Assembly (NCBI GenBank): GCA_020152595.1
Contig: JAIGNY010001249.1
Location: forward strand, 771,001-835,000
Length of the DNA stretch: 64,000 nt
Source: Chiridota heheva
Lineage: Eukaryota > Echinodermata > Holothuroidea > Apodida > Chiridotidae
Direction: 5' to 3'
Both the position numbers and the translations under genes were made by a program. Numbering within the stretch: position 1 is the stretch's first letter; each line of letters opens with the position of its first letter. Below the pieces are notes generated by a model, which saw only the letters and a list, made by a program, of their open reading frames with translations, had not been told where the DNA came from and made no database searches. This document shows positions 50,935-62,599 of this stretch, piece by piece.

Positions 50935-53900
50935 GCAATAGCCATGTATGGGGGAGCTGGATGTCAGTGGATGAGGCAAAAGCCATGTCTGGGGGAGCTG
51001 GATGTCAGTTGATGAGGCAATAGCCATGTCTGGGGGAGCTAGATGTCAGTGAGATGAGGCAATAGCCATGTCTGGGGGAGCTGGATATGCCAGTGGATGA
51101 GGCAATAGCCTTGTCTGGGGGATCTTGATATCAGTGGATGAGGCAATAGCCATGTCTGTGAAGCTCAATGTCAGTGGATGAGGCAATAGCCATGTCTGGG
51201 GGAGCTGGATGTCAGTGGATGAGGCAATAGCTATGTCTGGGGCAGCTCATTGTCAGTGAATGAGGCAATAGCCATGTGTGGGGGAGCTTGATATCAGTGG
51301 ATGAGGCAATAGCCATGTCTGGGGGAGCTGGATGTCAGTGGATGAGGCAATAGCCATGTCTGGGGCAGCTCAATGTCAGTGGATGAGGAAATAGCCATGT
51401 CTGGGGGAGCTTGATATCAGTGGATGAGGCAATGGCCATGTCTGGGGGAGCTCAGTGGATGAGGCAATAGCCATGTCTGGGGGAGCTGGATGTCAGTGGA
51501 TGAGGCAATAGCTATGTCTGGGGCAGCTCATTGTCAGTGAATGAGGCAATAGCCATGTCTGGGGGAGCTTGATATCAGTGGATGAGGCAATAGCCATGTC
51601 TGGGGGAGCTCAGTGTCAGTGGATGAGGCAATAGCCATGTCTGGGGGAGCTTGATATCAGTGAGTGAGGCAATAGCCATGTCTGGGGAGCTCAATATCAA
51701 TGGATGAGGCAATATCCATGTCTGGGGGAGCTGGATGTCAGTGGATGAGGCAATAGCCATGTCTGTGGGAGCTCAATGTCAGTGGATGAGGCTATAGTTA
51801 TGTCTGGGGGAGCTCAATATCAGTGGATGAAGCAATAGCCATGTCTGGGGGAGCTTAATGTCAGTGGATGAGGCAATAGCCATATCTGTGGAAGCTCAAT
51901 GTCAGTGGATGAGGCAATAGCCATGTCTGGGGAAGCTTAATGTCAGTGGATGAGGCAATAGCCATGTCTGGGGGAGCTGGATGTCAGTGGATGAGGCAAT
52001 AGCTATGTCTGGGGCAGCTCATTGTCAGTGGATGAGGCAATAGCCATGTCTGGGGGAGCTTGATATCAGTGGATGAGGCAATAGCCATGTCTGGGGGAGC
52101 TTGATATCAGTGGATGAGGCAATAGCCATGTCTGGGGGAGCTTGATATCAGTGGATGAGGCAATAGCCATGTCTGGGGGAGCTTAATGTCAGTGGATGAG
52201 GCAAAAGCCATGTCTGGGGGAGCTTGATATCAGTGGATGAGGCAATAGCCATGTCTGGGGGAGCTTAATGTCAGTGGATGAGGCAATAGCCATGTCTGGG
52301 GGAGCTTGATATCAGTGGATGAAGCAATAGCCATGTTTGGGGGAGCTCAATATCAGTGAATGAAGCAATAGCCATGTCTGGGGGAGCTTAATGTCAGTGG
52401 ATGAGGCAATAGCCATATCTGTGGAAGCTCAATGTCAGTGGATGAGGCAATAGCCATGTCTGGGGAAGCTCAATGTCAGTGGATGAGGCAATAGCCATGT
52501 CTTGGGGAGTTCGATGTCAGTGGATTAGGCAATAGCCATGTCTGGGGGAGCTGGATGTCAGTGGATGAGGCAATAGCCATGTCTTGGGGAGCTTGATATC
52601 AGAGGATGAGGCAATAGCCATGTCTGGGGGAGCTTAATGTCAGTGGATGAGGCAATAGCCATGTCTGGGGGAGCTCAATGTCAGTGGATGAGGCAATAGC
52701 CATGTCTGGGGCAGCTCAATGTCAGTGGATGAGGCAATAGCCATCTCTGGAGAGCTCAATATCAGTGGATAAGGCAATTGTCATGTCTGGGAGAGCTGGA
52801 TGTCAGTGGATGAGGCAATAGCCATGTCTGGGGCAGCTCATTGTCAGTGGATGAGGCAATAGCCATGTCTGGGGAGCTCAATGTCAGTGGATGAGGCAAT
52901 AGCCATGTCTGGGGGAGCTAAATATCAGTGGATGAAGCAATAGCCATGTCTGGGGGAGCTTAATGTCAGTGGATGAGGCAATAGCCATGTCTGGGGGAGC
53001 TCAATATCAGTGGATGAAGCAATAGCTATGTCTGGGGGAGCTTAATGTCAGTGAATGAGGCAATAGCCATGTCTGGGGGAGCTCGATATCAGTGGATAAA
53101 GCAATAGCCATGTCTGGGGGAGCCTAATGTCAGTGGATGAGGCAATAGCCATGTCTTGGGGAGCTGGATGTCAGTGGATGAGGCAATAGCTATGTCTGGG
53201 GCAGCTCATTGTCAGTGGAGCTTGATATCATGTGGATGATATCAGAGGATGAGGCAATAGCCATGTCTGTGGGAGCTCAATGTCAGTGGATGAGGCAATA
53301 GCTATGTCTGGGGCAGCTCAATGTCTATCAGTGGATGAAGCAATAGCCTTGTCTGGGGAGCTGGATGTCAGTGGATGAGGCATAGTCATGTCTGGGGAGC
53401 TCAATGTCAGTGGATGAGGCAATAGCCATGTCTGGGGGAGCTTGATATCAGTGGATGAGGCAATAGCCATGTCTGGGGAGCTAATGTCAGTGGATGGGGC
53501 AATAGCCATGTCTGGGGGAGCTTGATATCAGTGGATGAAGCAATAAGCCATGTCTGGGGAGCTCAATGTCAGTGGATGAGGCCTTATGTTTGGGGGAGCT
53601 CAATATCAGTCGATGAAGCAATAGCCATCTCTGGAGAGCTCAATATCAGTGGATGAGGCAATTGTCATGTCTGGGAGAGCTGGATGTCAGTGGATGAGGC
53701 AATAGCCATGTCTGGGGGAGCTCAATATCAGTGGATGAAGCAATAGCCTTGTCTGGGGGAGCTTGATATCAGTGGATGAGGCAATAGCCATGTCTGGAAG
53801 CTTAATGTCAGTGGATGAGGCAATAGCCATGTCTGTGGGAACTCAATGTCAGTGGATAAGGCAATAGCCACGTCTAGGGGAGCTGGATGTCAGTGGATGA

Positions 53901-54055
53901 GGCAATAGCCATGTCTGGGGGAGCTTGATATCAGTGGATGAAGCAATAGCCATGTCTGGGGAAGCTCAATGTCAGTGGATGAGGCAATAGCCATGTCTGG
54001 GGGTGCTCAATGTCAGTAGATGAGGAAATAGCCATGTTTGGGGAGCTCAATATGT
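50935..54055. repeat. 41-bp satellite array, about 75 copies (3.1 kb)
   Basis: The unit is CAGTGGATGAGGCAATAGCC, ATGTCTGGGGGAGC, then a variable heptamer before the next CAG: TGGATGT, TTGATAT, TCAATGT, TCATTGT or TTAATGT. Indels of 1-3 bp are common (GGGG/GGGGG). It lies between the 3' ends of the two convergent genes. Open frames here are artefacts of periodicity. Confidence 0.95.
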
Positions 54056-54301
54056 ATTATCCCAGGCAAAGGGATGTAAAGGAAAGCAATAAATCTATTA
54101 ACCTCTTAATTCACATCTTTTATATTTGATAAAAAGGATACGATATATTCTTCAATAGCTAAGATTTAAAATGAAATTAAGTGAGATAAGTAATTTCTCA
54201 AGAAAAAGTATAACTTTTATGATATATTCATTTTTCACAGTTGTAAATGCACCTGCCCATGAGTGTAAGGGCTTGGGAAGGGATGTAACTTTTGTTTTAT
54301 T

Positions 54302-54720
54302 AAAGGATTAGTTCAGTGGTCAAACAAGTCAATCTTATATATGTCATAGCCTCAAGATTCCTCAGTCTTTAAGTTTTTTTATTTACGTATTCCATCATAT
54401 TTTGTGGCTTAAAAACCATTGGATATGTCAGGAAAGTAGTAAAACAGAATCTTGTAAGGGTAATTATAATTTGCCACCTGAAGAAAGTTGGAGGAAAAAT
54501 GATTGATTTTTTTAAATACATTAACAATTGTTAAGAATGTAAGGAAAAGCACCAAACTTTCATAGGAGACTTACTACACCAGTCATTTCTACACAGATAA
54601 GACTAAACTTGAATATCTCCTGCATGGAATAAGATTTTTAATGCTTTCTTCCACACTTTGTTTCTATTGAAGTCCTCTTTCATATAAGATAACCCTGCTT
54701 GACCCATGAACTAATCCTTT
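54302..54720. mobile_element. Element T, near-complete MITE-like copy (419 bp)
   Basis: The left end AAAGGATTAGTTCAGTGGTC with AAACAAGTCAATCTTATAT is inverted at the right end as CTTGACCCATGAACTAATCC plus TTT. About 33 of 39 positions agree. The interior is non-coding. Partial copies are at 36761, 43545 and 48783. I could not define a target duplication. Confidence 0.75.
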
Positions 54721-55548
54721 TGGCACAATGTCAGATAAAGACATGCTTTTTCCATCATGTTAACATCACAAGGATATTGCCCCAAATTTGGAAGTACTCC
54801 AATAAGAGGGTGATACTCCAATAATATGGATGACGTTCCAATCATATCAGTGATGCTGATTGGTGATGTTCCCATAAATGGGGATGCTCAAAACAATCTG
54901 CACATATGATACTGCAGTAACGTGGACAGTGTCCTAATGACAGACGATGCACATAGCATGGTAATGCTTCAATTACACAGTAAATCTATAACTTAGATGA
55001 TACTTCAATGATATTATTAATATTTCATAAACTTATAGAACTGCTCATCGACGAAGGTCTATTGCATAGTCATTTTCATATTTCCATTTTGTGTTTCGAT
55101 GGCAAGATAGCTGACATTAAACGATATTTGTAGTTTCTGTGAATGAAATATGCACTAGAAAAATTTGTGGGGAACTCTCATGTACTTTTAATGTCTACTG
55201 CAGTAAGATAAGGTCTTGGAAATTCTAAAATTCTTTATTGCCTGGAGAGTGGCGTAGATCCACATCTTTCCAGCAGGAGTAAAAACATTAGATTTCCCAA
55301 ATTATGGTATACATTTTGGTCCTAAAATGCAAATTTCAAATGGTAAAAAGAAACTGCTAATTAACAGATTTAGACTTATTTTACTTTAAAATTATAAAAT
55401 GTTGCAGATTCTCAATTTTAAGCAGCCAGGAGGGAAATGTAACCTCCCCTCCCCTTATCCCCCTTATCCCCCCGTCCTGACTCTTTTGCCACTCTAATGC
55501 TCCTGTATATCGTTGAAAAATACAAATTTAGTTGAAAAAGGAATTCAC
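54721..55548. other. 3' flank of the PM20D1-like gene
   Basis: Irregular TACTCCAATAA and TGATGCT words at 54790-54900, then unique AT-rich sequence with a C-run near 55445-55475. Probably includes the 3' UTR of the minus-strand gene. Confidence 0.45.
55234..55239 (-). promoter_or_regulatory. Candidate poly(A) signal AATAAA of the PM20D1-like gene
   Basis: TTTATT on the + strand is AATAAA on the minus strand, 310 bp downstream of the stop at 55549. It lies in AT-rich sequence, beyond which the satellite DNA begins. This is plausible by distance but unconfirmed. Confidence 0.35.
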
Positions 55549-55778
55549 TTAAAGCTCTTGGGTGGGACTGTATTTTGGTCCCAGGCTTGTCCTGTCGGCA
55601 TTCACCATCATATGATAATAAAAGTTTATAAGTTGAGAATAATTTTTCAAGCTTATTCTTTCGTTGACACCATGAAATCGCGGTAGATCAGATTTGAGCA
55701 TATATGTCGGACAGAAGCGATACACCTGGTCGGTAAAAGAATGGAAGTATTTGGTGTCTGTGTTTCCAATCATCAAAC
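55549..55778 (-). CDS. PM20D1-like: PM20D1-like exon z: C-terminus and stop
   Basis: Minus-strand terminal exon of 230 nt, acceptor CTTTGGTTGTAG, phase 1, stop TAA at 55551-55549. It encodes LMIGNTDTKYFHSFTDQVYR, FCPTYMLKSDLPRFHGVNER, then ISLKNYSQLINFYYHMMVNA. GNTD...F..(L/F)T..(I/V)YRF.P and HGVNE(R/K)IS are conserved in PM20D1. The tail after NAD is short and variable, as in the family. Confidence 0.92.
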
Positions 55779-58700
55779 CTACAACCAAAGAAAAGAAATG
55801 ATTATCACCAAGAAATATTCACAGATGATCATGACTGTTGATTACCAAACTGATCAAATCAATTGGAAAGTAAATGATGCAGATTAAACAACCATTGAAA
55901 TTTGTCCTGACCTAGTATAGTATTTGTCTTTATCATGTATGTGATCATGTCATACGGCATAGTTATCTTTTTTTAATAAGAAGTATATATTCAACATGAA
56001 ACAAAACCTCAATTTGATGCGTGCCTCGCCACATAAAGAAGATATATTTGTACACCAAGTAGTCGATCTCACCGTGGCAGCTTTCGAATAACTAAAGCTT
56101 AAAACTGCTCGGGAGATCATAGAAGGGGACCAGTAATTGTATCTATCATTATTATCACCACACACTTATTACCAAAACGTTGACCAATCTGTTATGATAT
56201 AGCAAAAAAAATGATCAAAAAGTGAAAATTCACGGTTGACTGTTTTGTTCATTTTTTCAAAAAGACGATAAATTTCAAAAAGCAGCAGCAAAAGGTTTTT
56301 AATATCTATTTACTATCCGTCTCCAAAATTTCAGGATATCCATTGAAAGTTTGGACAATCCGGAGCGGAAATGAGAAACCCCATATATTTAGTTTGGGCT
56401 TGTCAAATGTGTAGGCTCATGCGATGACGTAATACTTAAAAGTTCCCAATTTTTGGGGTATTTCGAAGTGCCCAGTTTTTCGGCTTGCTCCCGAACGGGG
56501 TTAAAGTCCACGAGTTTAAAATAATGTGACCAACAAAAGTGGAAACCAATCTAAACGACCCTTCTCGGGCAATCTCCTTTTTTTTTTTCCCCGTGGTCCG
56601 CCCTTAGTCCATCCCTCCACAGCCGTGTCTCCTGTGCAGGAGAGAGGGGGTATAGAAACAAGGAACTAAATTAAATAGCCTTCATTCATTGATCGACCCA
56701 CAAGCCTGAAAAGTTGTGGGCCAAATCCTTCCTTGATTGATATATGCCAACGCTATTGTTCAGGTATCGTAAGGTTTTAATTTTCTCATCTGCTCATAGG
56801 CCGCTTTTATCTATTCAGAGAGAACTATCTGACCAAATTTCTGAGTGCTGAAAGCAAAAGATAGGATTGTCAACTTTCACAATTTTACCATTTCTGCCAT
56901 TGGAGAATTAATGGGTAAAGTCATACCTGGTGCGACAACTACATCTGGCATTACTTGCTTGACACTTCGAATAATGGTTTGATATCCAAAGACGTCCTCG
57001 CCATACCGAGACACAGGTGCCACCTCGATCCGACCGATTTCTTCAATTTTTATTCTGCTGTCACCAATCAACTTTCTGTCAAACTCGATAACCTGACGAA
57101 TACAAGACGAAGTTAATAACAGGCAGTGACGCAGACCAATTTTGAAGCGATGAATTGAGAAAACTTAGGAAATGCCACCATGCCCCTTCTCCCTACAGCT
57201 ATGCACGAATGGAGAATTGGTTCGGCTGGGGTCTCACATCTCAGGACTATGGCCATCTTTGTGGAAGGGGTGAGTAGCTTTATCCCATAATATTTGTGGT
57301 GCTTCGCCAAAATTTATTTTCATAAAGTGGGAATGACTCTTTCTATACTCTTTGCAACACTTGGAAAGTACATTAGATGACACAGAAAACAAATTAGTCT
57401 GAGCCTGACCACCCGCTCTGGCCAAACGCTTGGATATATAAAACTTCCATTTTCCTTCAAAAATTCAAATTATGGCCTTCTTCGGACTTTCTAGGAAATT
57501 AATATTCTAACAACTTATAACGATTATTCTTGGGGGAGACTACATGACGTCCATTGAATTTTTTACATTGGCCTACTAACTGGGCGACCATTTCCAGTGA
57601 GAAATTAAGTTGGTCGGCCAGTGAGTAAATTCTGATGCACTGGGCGACCAGGATTTTCGCCTTGGGTTTAACAAAATGGCTGCTCCCATGCAGTCAGGAG
57701 CGTCGCAAAGCAACTTTGTTAGGGGGGGGGGGGTGAAGAAAGTAATTACCTGATTAGTGCAAAATTACCTAAAAGGTTGTTATTTTATTTTTTCTTCAGA
57801 AACGAAACTTACCAATGGCTTGTACTTTACATTGAAAAAGACTTGTTACTTATAATAGATTTAATGTTTAGAAGTATTTTCTCTTGGCGTTTGTTAACAA
57901 TCTGAATTTGATCATTGACAATCTTAATTTGACATTGACATTGGCGTAGTATATGACATTGAGGGGCGGGGGACCAGATTTATCATTTGTCTCAACAAAT
58001 CTTAGTACAAAAATGTAGGAGTCTCTTATCACGGTCCAAAAAACATTTTTTAAAGGGGGTCGTTAATTTAAAAAAATTGGTAAAATATGGAAAGATTTCC
58101 CTAAAATCGAAGAAAAAGGAAGAAATTTTTAGAAAATTGAAGAAAATTTTACGAAAATTAATGAAATTTTACGAAAATTGAAGAACATTTCCAGCAAATT
58201 TATGGAAACTTCTCTAATTTGAAGAAAATTTCACGAAAATAAAGGAAATTTCACAAAATTGAAGCAAAATTACAAAAATGAATGAAAATTTACTGAATTT
58301 CACGAAAATGGAAGACAATTTTTCAAAGATTTAAGAAAAATTTCCGCAAATGAAGGAAATTGACACAAATTTTACAAAATAAAGAACTTTTTACGAAAAT
58401 TGAAGCAAATTTCAAGAAAATTAAAGCTTATTTCACAAAAAATGAAGGGTATTTTACAAATTTGAAGGAAATTTCTCGAAAATTGATAGAAACTTTACGG
58501 AAATTGAGAGAAAAAAATCCTGATAATTAAGGAAATTGCACGAATATTGAAGCAAAATTTATCGATTATGAAAATTGAAGAAATTTTCCTAAATGAAGGA
58601 CATTGCACAAAAATTAAAGCAAATTTCACAAAAATGAAGGAAATTAATAAAAAACCTTTTGAAAAATTGCAGTACAAGACTAATTTAATTGAAAATGAAA

Positions 58701-61700
58701 GGTATTTTACGAAAAATGAAAGAAATTTCCCGAAAATGGATAGAGACTTCTCGAAAATTGAAAAACAAATTTCCCTATAATTAAGGAAATTGCACGAAAA
58801 TTGAAGCAAAATTGATCGATTATAAAGGACATTTAACGAAAATTGAATATTTCCAAAAGAAAAGAAGCCATGGAATCTGACTCTTCAAAATCAGTTCGTT
58901 AGACCTTCATTATTGGTGGACCAAAATAGTACTTGGCCCCTGGAAAACTAATTGGGAGTCATGGCACTCGACAAAAATCACTTACCGTTCTCATCATGAT
59001 GAAGAATACGTACGTAGCTAAACATGCATAATCGATCGTCAATGCAACACACAGTGCTTCCACTTACCAACTTAAAAGAAAATTATCCGACTTTTCCAAA
59101 ATTGAAGAAAAGTTTCCGAAAATGAAAGAAATTTCTCAAAAATTGAAGAAAATTTCTCGAAAATTTAAACAAATTAACGAAAGTGAAGTAAATTTTCTGA
59201 AAATTAACTCTCTGGAATAAGAAAAGATGTGAAAGGAATCTTACTCTTCAAACTAAATTTATCAGGCCTTCATTATTGGAGGCCAAAATGGTATTTGGCC
59301 TCCATATAATTATTTGGGGACCTTAGCCCCCCGGCACCCTCCGATTCCAGATCCTACGCCCCTGGTTATCTGGTTATAGGTCTTTTCTAAAATTATAACA
59401 CGGGAATCTGAATAACAGGGCCGGATTTAAGCATGGGCCACATGGACACGTTCCCAGAGCCCCACAAATAACGGGCCCCACAAACAAGTTCCCGCCTGTG
59501 GGGACCTGCCCACCGTTCAAAATTGATAATGTGTATAGGGCCCGCCCAACACTATGACAAAAACATAATGATTGCCTCTAGGTTTGGTCAGAAATCAAAC
59601 TTCCTCACCAGCGACCAGGTGTGATTTTTCTTCCTCACTGCCGCCGTCGCATTTTGAATCATCGTTTATTTTATCATTATTATTATCTTTTGATCTTTTA
59701 ATGGGGTTATCTTGCATTTTTCCTGTAGTTATGCTATGAATTTATGCTGTGCAGTGGCGTAACAGTGGGGCCAAAAGCTCTTCGGCGGTTGCTAAGATGG
59801 GTCTTTTTCTGATCGCCTTCCCCGATGTGGGGCCTCTTTCATGGACCTCGGCGGTTGCTAAGATGGGACCCTTTTCTGATTGCCTTCCCCGTGTGGGGCC
59901 CCTTTCACGGACCTCTTCGGTTGCTTAGATAGTGTCCTTTTCTGATCGCCTTCCCCAATGTGGGTGCCACTTTCATGGACCTCTTCGGTTGCTAAGATGG
60001 AGCCCTCTTCTGATCGCATTCCCTGATGTAGGGGCCCCTTTCACGGACCTCTTCTGGTTGCTTAGATAAGACCCTTTTCTGATCGCCTTCCCCGATGTGG
60101 ATGCCCCTTTCATGAATCTCGGCGGTTGCTAAGATGGGCCCCTTATTCTAAGCGCCTTTCCCGATGTAGGGTCCCTTTCACGGACCCTGTCCGTTGCTTA
60201 GATGGGACCCCTTTTCTGATCACCTTCCCCGATCTGGGGCCCCTTTCAAGGACCTCGTAGGTTGCTTAGATATGGTCCGTTTTCTGATTGCCTTCCCCGA
60301 TGTGGGGGCCCCTTTCACAAACCTCGTCGGTTTCTTAGACAGGGCCCCTTTTCTGATTGTCTTCTCTGATGTAGGTCCCCTCATCGGGATGTGCCCAGGG
60401 CCGTCATATTTCTAAATCCGGCCCTGCTGAATAAGCAGTAATGAAACTAGGGAGGGGTGTCAGGAGGTTTTACCTATCGCTTTGATCCATGTTTTGTTGG
60501 GGCTGGGTGTCCTTAAGACAGGGACGTGTACATGCTGTGATTCTGGGGGGTGTTTGCAAGCAGTGTTTTCAAGAGTTGGTGTCTAGAGGTTTTCTCGGTG
60601 ATCTTGCAGGAAGTTGTATCAAGGTTGCAGGAAGTCAGGCCGGAAGTTAGGCAGGAAGTCAGGCAGGAAGTCAGGCAGGAAGTCAGGCAGGAAGTTAGGC
60701 AGGAAGTTAGGCAGGAAGTTAGGCAGGAAGTCAGGCAGAAAGTCAGGCAGGAAGTCAGGCAGGAAGTCAGACAGGAAGTCAGACAGGAAGTTAGGCAGGA
60801 AGTTAAGAGAGGAAGTTAAAGAGGAAGAGTTAGGACAGGAAAGTTTAATTGTTTTAATGTAGAGAAAACATAAGAGTGGATTATTATAAATACCTCAAAC
60901 AGAGGATAGTAAATTCAGTGTGAAACTAGTCACCAAAGTATATCGAAATCTTGTCAACAACTTTGCAAAGTTTAGAGGGATTTGTTTGTATTCTATTGAG
61001 TGAAGTTATACTCTGTGGTTCTCAATCGTATATTGAGATAGAATGTTTGGGACAGTTCGACTCCAGGAGTTAAAAGATTTACTCCCGTAATATTGTAGTT
61101 ATTAGACAGTGTAATCATTCATATTAAAGAATAGTGAAGTATTTTACTTGCAGCTTGTTGTAGGAAATATATTTCCTATCCGTTATTATCGTGAGGAGTA
61201 TTCAGAATAATATAGTCATAGAACATACAAAGTTGAGTTGGTGTTTTATTGTTGACGGGACTATTCACATTTCTGTGTATACATCACAATTTCTGAAAGT
61301 CGAGTGTTCTGGGATTTGATTGGTCAGGACATTCGCTAGTGGCAGCAAATTACAGCGTATTCAACTAGGACCTCTGGAGAAGAAGCGATAGGCGCCCTGA
61401 AGTAAAATCTGGCTAAGAGGCTGGACCAAGGACCCTGAGCATCTCATTGGACCCGGTTGGATCGTGACAAGGGGTACAGACTTTTCTATCTTTTGCTGTT
61501 TTTGCCAGATATTGTTGCCGAACTTTTGAAAATGATAACAACAAGGACGTGCAAAGCTCCGTAACAGAGGGCGAGGTATAGCAAATGAACATTTCAGTCC
61601 CTCGGATAGTGACATGACAAACTTGTAAGTTTATTTAGAATAACAAAATCTGCGCCTGCTAATATTCTTCAGCATCAATAAATCTTATTGTTATTGTGTC

Positions 61701-62448
61701 TCACTTTTTCTTTCAACCATTCGTTTGTTACATGCATTTGAGAATTGTTACGCAAGAAAACAAAAGATGCATTCGATTGTGTTCAAATTTAGAATAAACT
61801 ATGGTCAAATGGTAACGACTTAGCGAGAATTGCATTTACGAATATACGGGGTCTGACGAGGACCTAAAATCCAATTTAATAAGAAAATATTTTTATAATT
61901 GATTTTAACAGATAAAACCGATTCGGTGGGTGACATTGCTCTTCGCTCCTCACTGGCTATCGGGCCGGATTATAGGCCCTATACTGAAAAAGCTTTTGAG
62001 GCCCTCAGAAAATACAATTTTATTTCTTGCAACAGGAAATTGGTATATGGTTCAGTGCAATTGCATTTAAAAGATCAGACATATCATAAATATAAAATTA
62101 AATAATGCAATATTTCTTCACTTTTTTATTTTATTTTGAAGGATCAAAATAAGGCCCTTTTGATGCGAGGCTTGGTAAGATATAGCCTAGCTAGCTTGGG
62201 CCTAAATCCTCACTATGTCACTGTCTCAATTTCCTGCCATTACATTGTTTTTTGTTCACATTCAAACGGTACAGTTCCAGATCTTCGGTTTAATTGATTG
62301 AAATTGCAATCAATCATCACACATTATGCAAAAATACACATAATCGGTGTCATCGCTGAGATACTGGACCACTTACCTCGTCCACTGATTGTGCAGGATG
62401 GATGCGGTGGTTAACAACAAACCATGCTGATGGCGGCAGTACATTCAA
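55549..62448 (-). CDS. PM20D1-like: M20-family peptidase gene (PM20D1 type), last three exons (gene span)
   Basis: Three minus-strand exons join in phase: 62448-62377, 57092-56927, 55778-55549 with the stop. They give about 155 residues corresponding to the C-terminal part of PM20D1-type proteins, zinc enzymes of the M20 fold; vertebrate PM20D1 forms and hydrolyses N-fatty-acyl amino acids. Recognisable blocks: LNVLPPSAWFVVNHRIHPA (dimerisation-domain strand with RIHP), SRYGEDVFGYQTIIRSVKQV, PDVVVAPGLMIGNTDTKYF (the (G/N)TD.(R/K).F block near the metal site), FHGVNERIS (HG.NE.I, supplying a metal-ligand His). The upstream catalytic exons were not found before the window ends. It converges on the laminin gene. 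Substrate cannot be inferred; carboxypeptidase-like M20 relatives remain possible. Confidence 0.86.
56927..57092 (-). CDS. PM20D1-like: PM20D1-like exon y: SRYGEDVFGYQTI...PDVVVAPG
   Basis: Minus-strand exon of 166 nt, phase 0 to 1, acceptor TGTATTCGTCAG, donor GTATGA. It encodes VIEFDRKLIGDSRIKIEEIG, APVSRYGEDVFGYQTIIRSV, then KQVMPDVVVAPG. (A/S)PVS....GYQ.(I/L)...(V/I)(R/K)QV.P(D/E)V matches the family. The intron on its upstream side is 5.3 kb and holds a hAT-type element and A-rich repeats. Confidence 0.88.
57093..57989. other. PM20D1-like intron, start
   Basis: No exon of the peptidase recognised. A G-run at 57721-57731 is preceded by CAGTCAGGAGCGTCGC, possibly the left end of the element whose right end is at 59360. 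Confidence 0.4.
57990..59365. repeat. A-rich degenerate repeat inside a probable old DNA element
   Basis: About 800 bp (58080-58860), and again 59090-59205, of loosely periodic 20-24 bp units around CGAAAATTGAAGGAAATTTC. The block ends with CCAGATCCTACGCCCCTGG, like the right end of the hAT-like element at 22129, which also has an A-rich interior. A matching left end was not convincing. Confidence 0.55.
59416..60426. mobile_element. hAT-type non-autonomous element with perfect ends and an internal minisatellite
   Basis: Perfect 14-bp inverted ends CAGGGCCGGATTTA and TAAATCCGGCCCTG, flanked by identical 8-bp CTGAATAA at 59408-59415 and 60427-60434. No transposase frame. The interior is mostly the 66-69 bp tandem repeat annotated separately. 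It lies in an intron of the PM20D1-like gene. Confidence 0.93.
59777..60385. repeat. 66-69 bp tandem repeat inside the hAT-type element, about 9 copies
   Basis: GGTTGCT recurs at 59787, 59853, 59919, 59987, 60056 and 60124, and diverged forms continue to 60329. Each unit contains CTTTTCTGATCGCCTTCCCC and GATGTGGGGCCCCTTTCACG. The array is wholly inside the transposon ends, so it moved with it or grew after insertion. Confidence 0.88.
60435..60613. other. Short unique stretch
   Basis: Nothing recognised. Confidence 0.4.
60614..60830. repeat. 12-bp minisatellite, about 17 copies
   Basis: The unit is AGGAAGTCAGGC with C/T and G/A variants. At 12 bp it stays open, giving RQEV and GRKS tetrapeptide repeats in two frames. 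No gene evidence. Confidence 0.92.
60831..62376. other. PM20D1-like intron, nothing firmly recognised
   Basis: No peptidase exon or bounded element. 60900-61620 is less AT-rich and may be old retroelement sequence, but I see no paired termini. The 68-residue open frame at 61899 resembles nothing I know. Confidence 0.4.
62377..62448 (-). CDS. PM20D1-like: PM20D1-like exon x: LNVLPP...RIHPAQSVDE
   Basis: A short 72-nt exon read on the minus strand, phase 0 to 0, acceptor CTTGATTCTTAG, donor GTAAGT. It encodes LNVLPPSAWFVVNHRIHPAQ then SVDE. The N-V-(L/I)-P-P and R-I-H-P-A-Q blocks are nearly diagnostic of PM20D1-type proteins. Joining GAG to the next exon's GTT keeps the frame. A G-rich minisatellite sits about 150 bp upstream in gene orientation. 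Confidence 0.86.
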
Positions 62449-62599
62449 CTAAGAATCAAGGTAATGTACATAATATAATTGGTTAAGGCTTCTGATGAGG
62501 TAACACCTACTGACTTGAAAACGTATCTCTGTTATCTATTACGATATATGTAAGCAATATCATAATGTGAAAACAATTATAATATGTAGTCTATACTAC

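Noticed and set aside
57113..57425. Minus-strand open frames considered as further peptidase exons
   Set aside because: No M20 motifs. The phase-0 join from exon x to exon y already accounts for the protein.
60550..60862. RQEV/GRKS repeat proteins
   Set aside because: 12-bp tandem repeat; both frames open for trivial reasons.
60435..61620. Possible LTR and primer-binding site
   Set aside because: No paired long terminal repeats or gag/pol frames could be found.
61899..62105. 68-residue + strand open frame (DSVGDIALRSSLAIGPDYRP)
   Set aside because: Compact and not repetitive, but I recognise no family and see no exon borders; not enough to call a gene.
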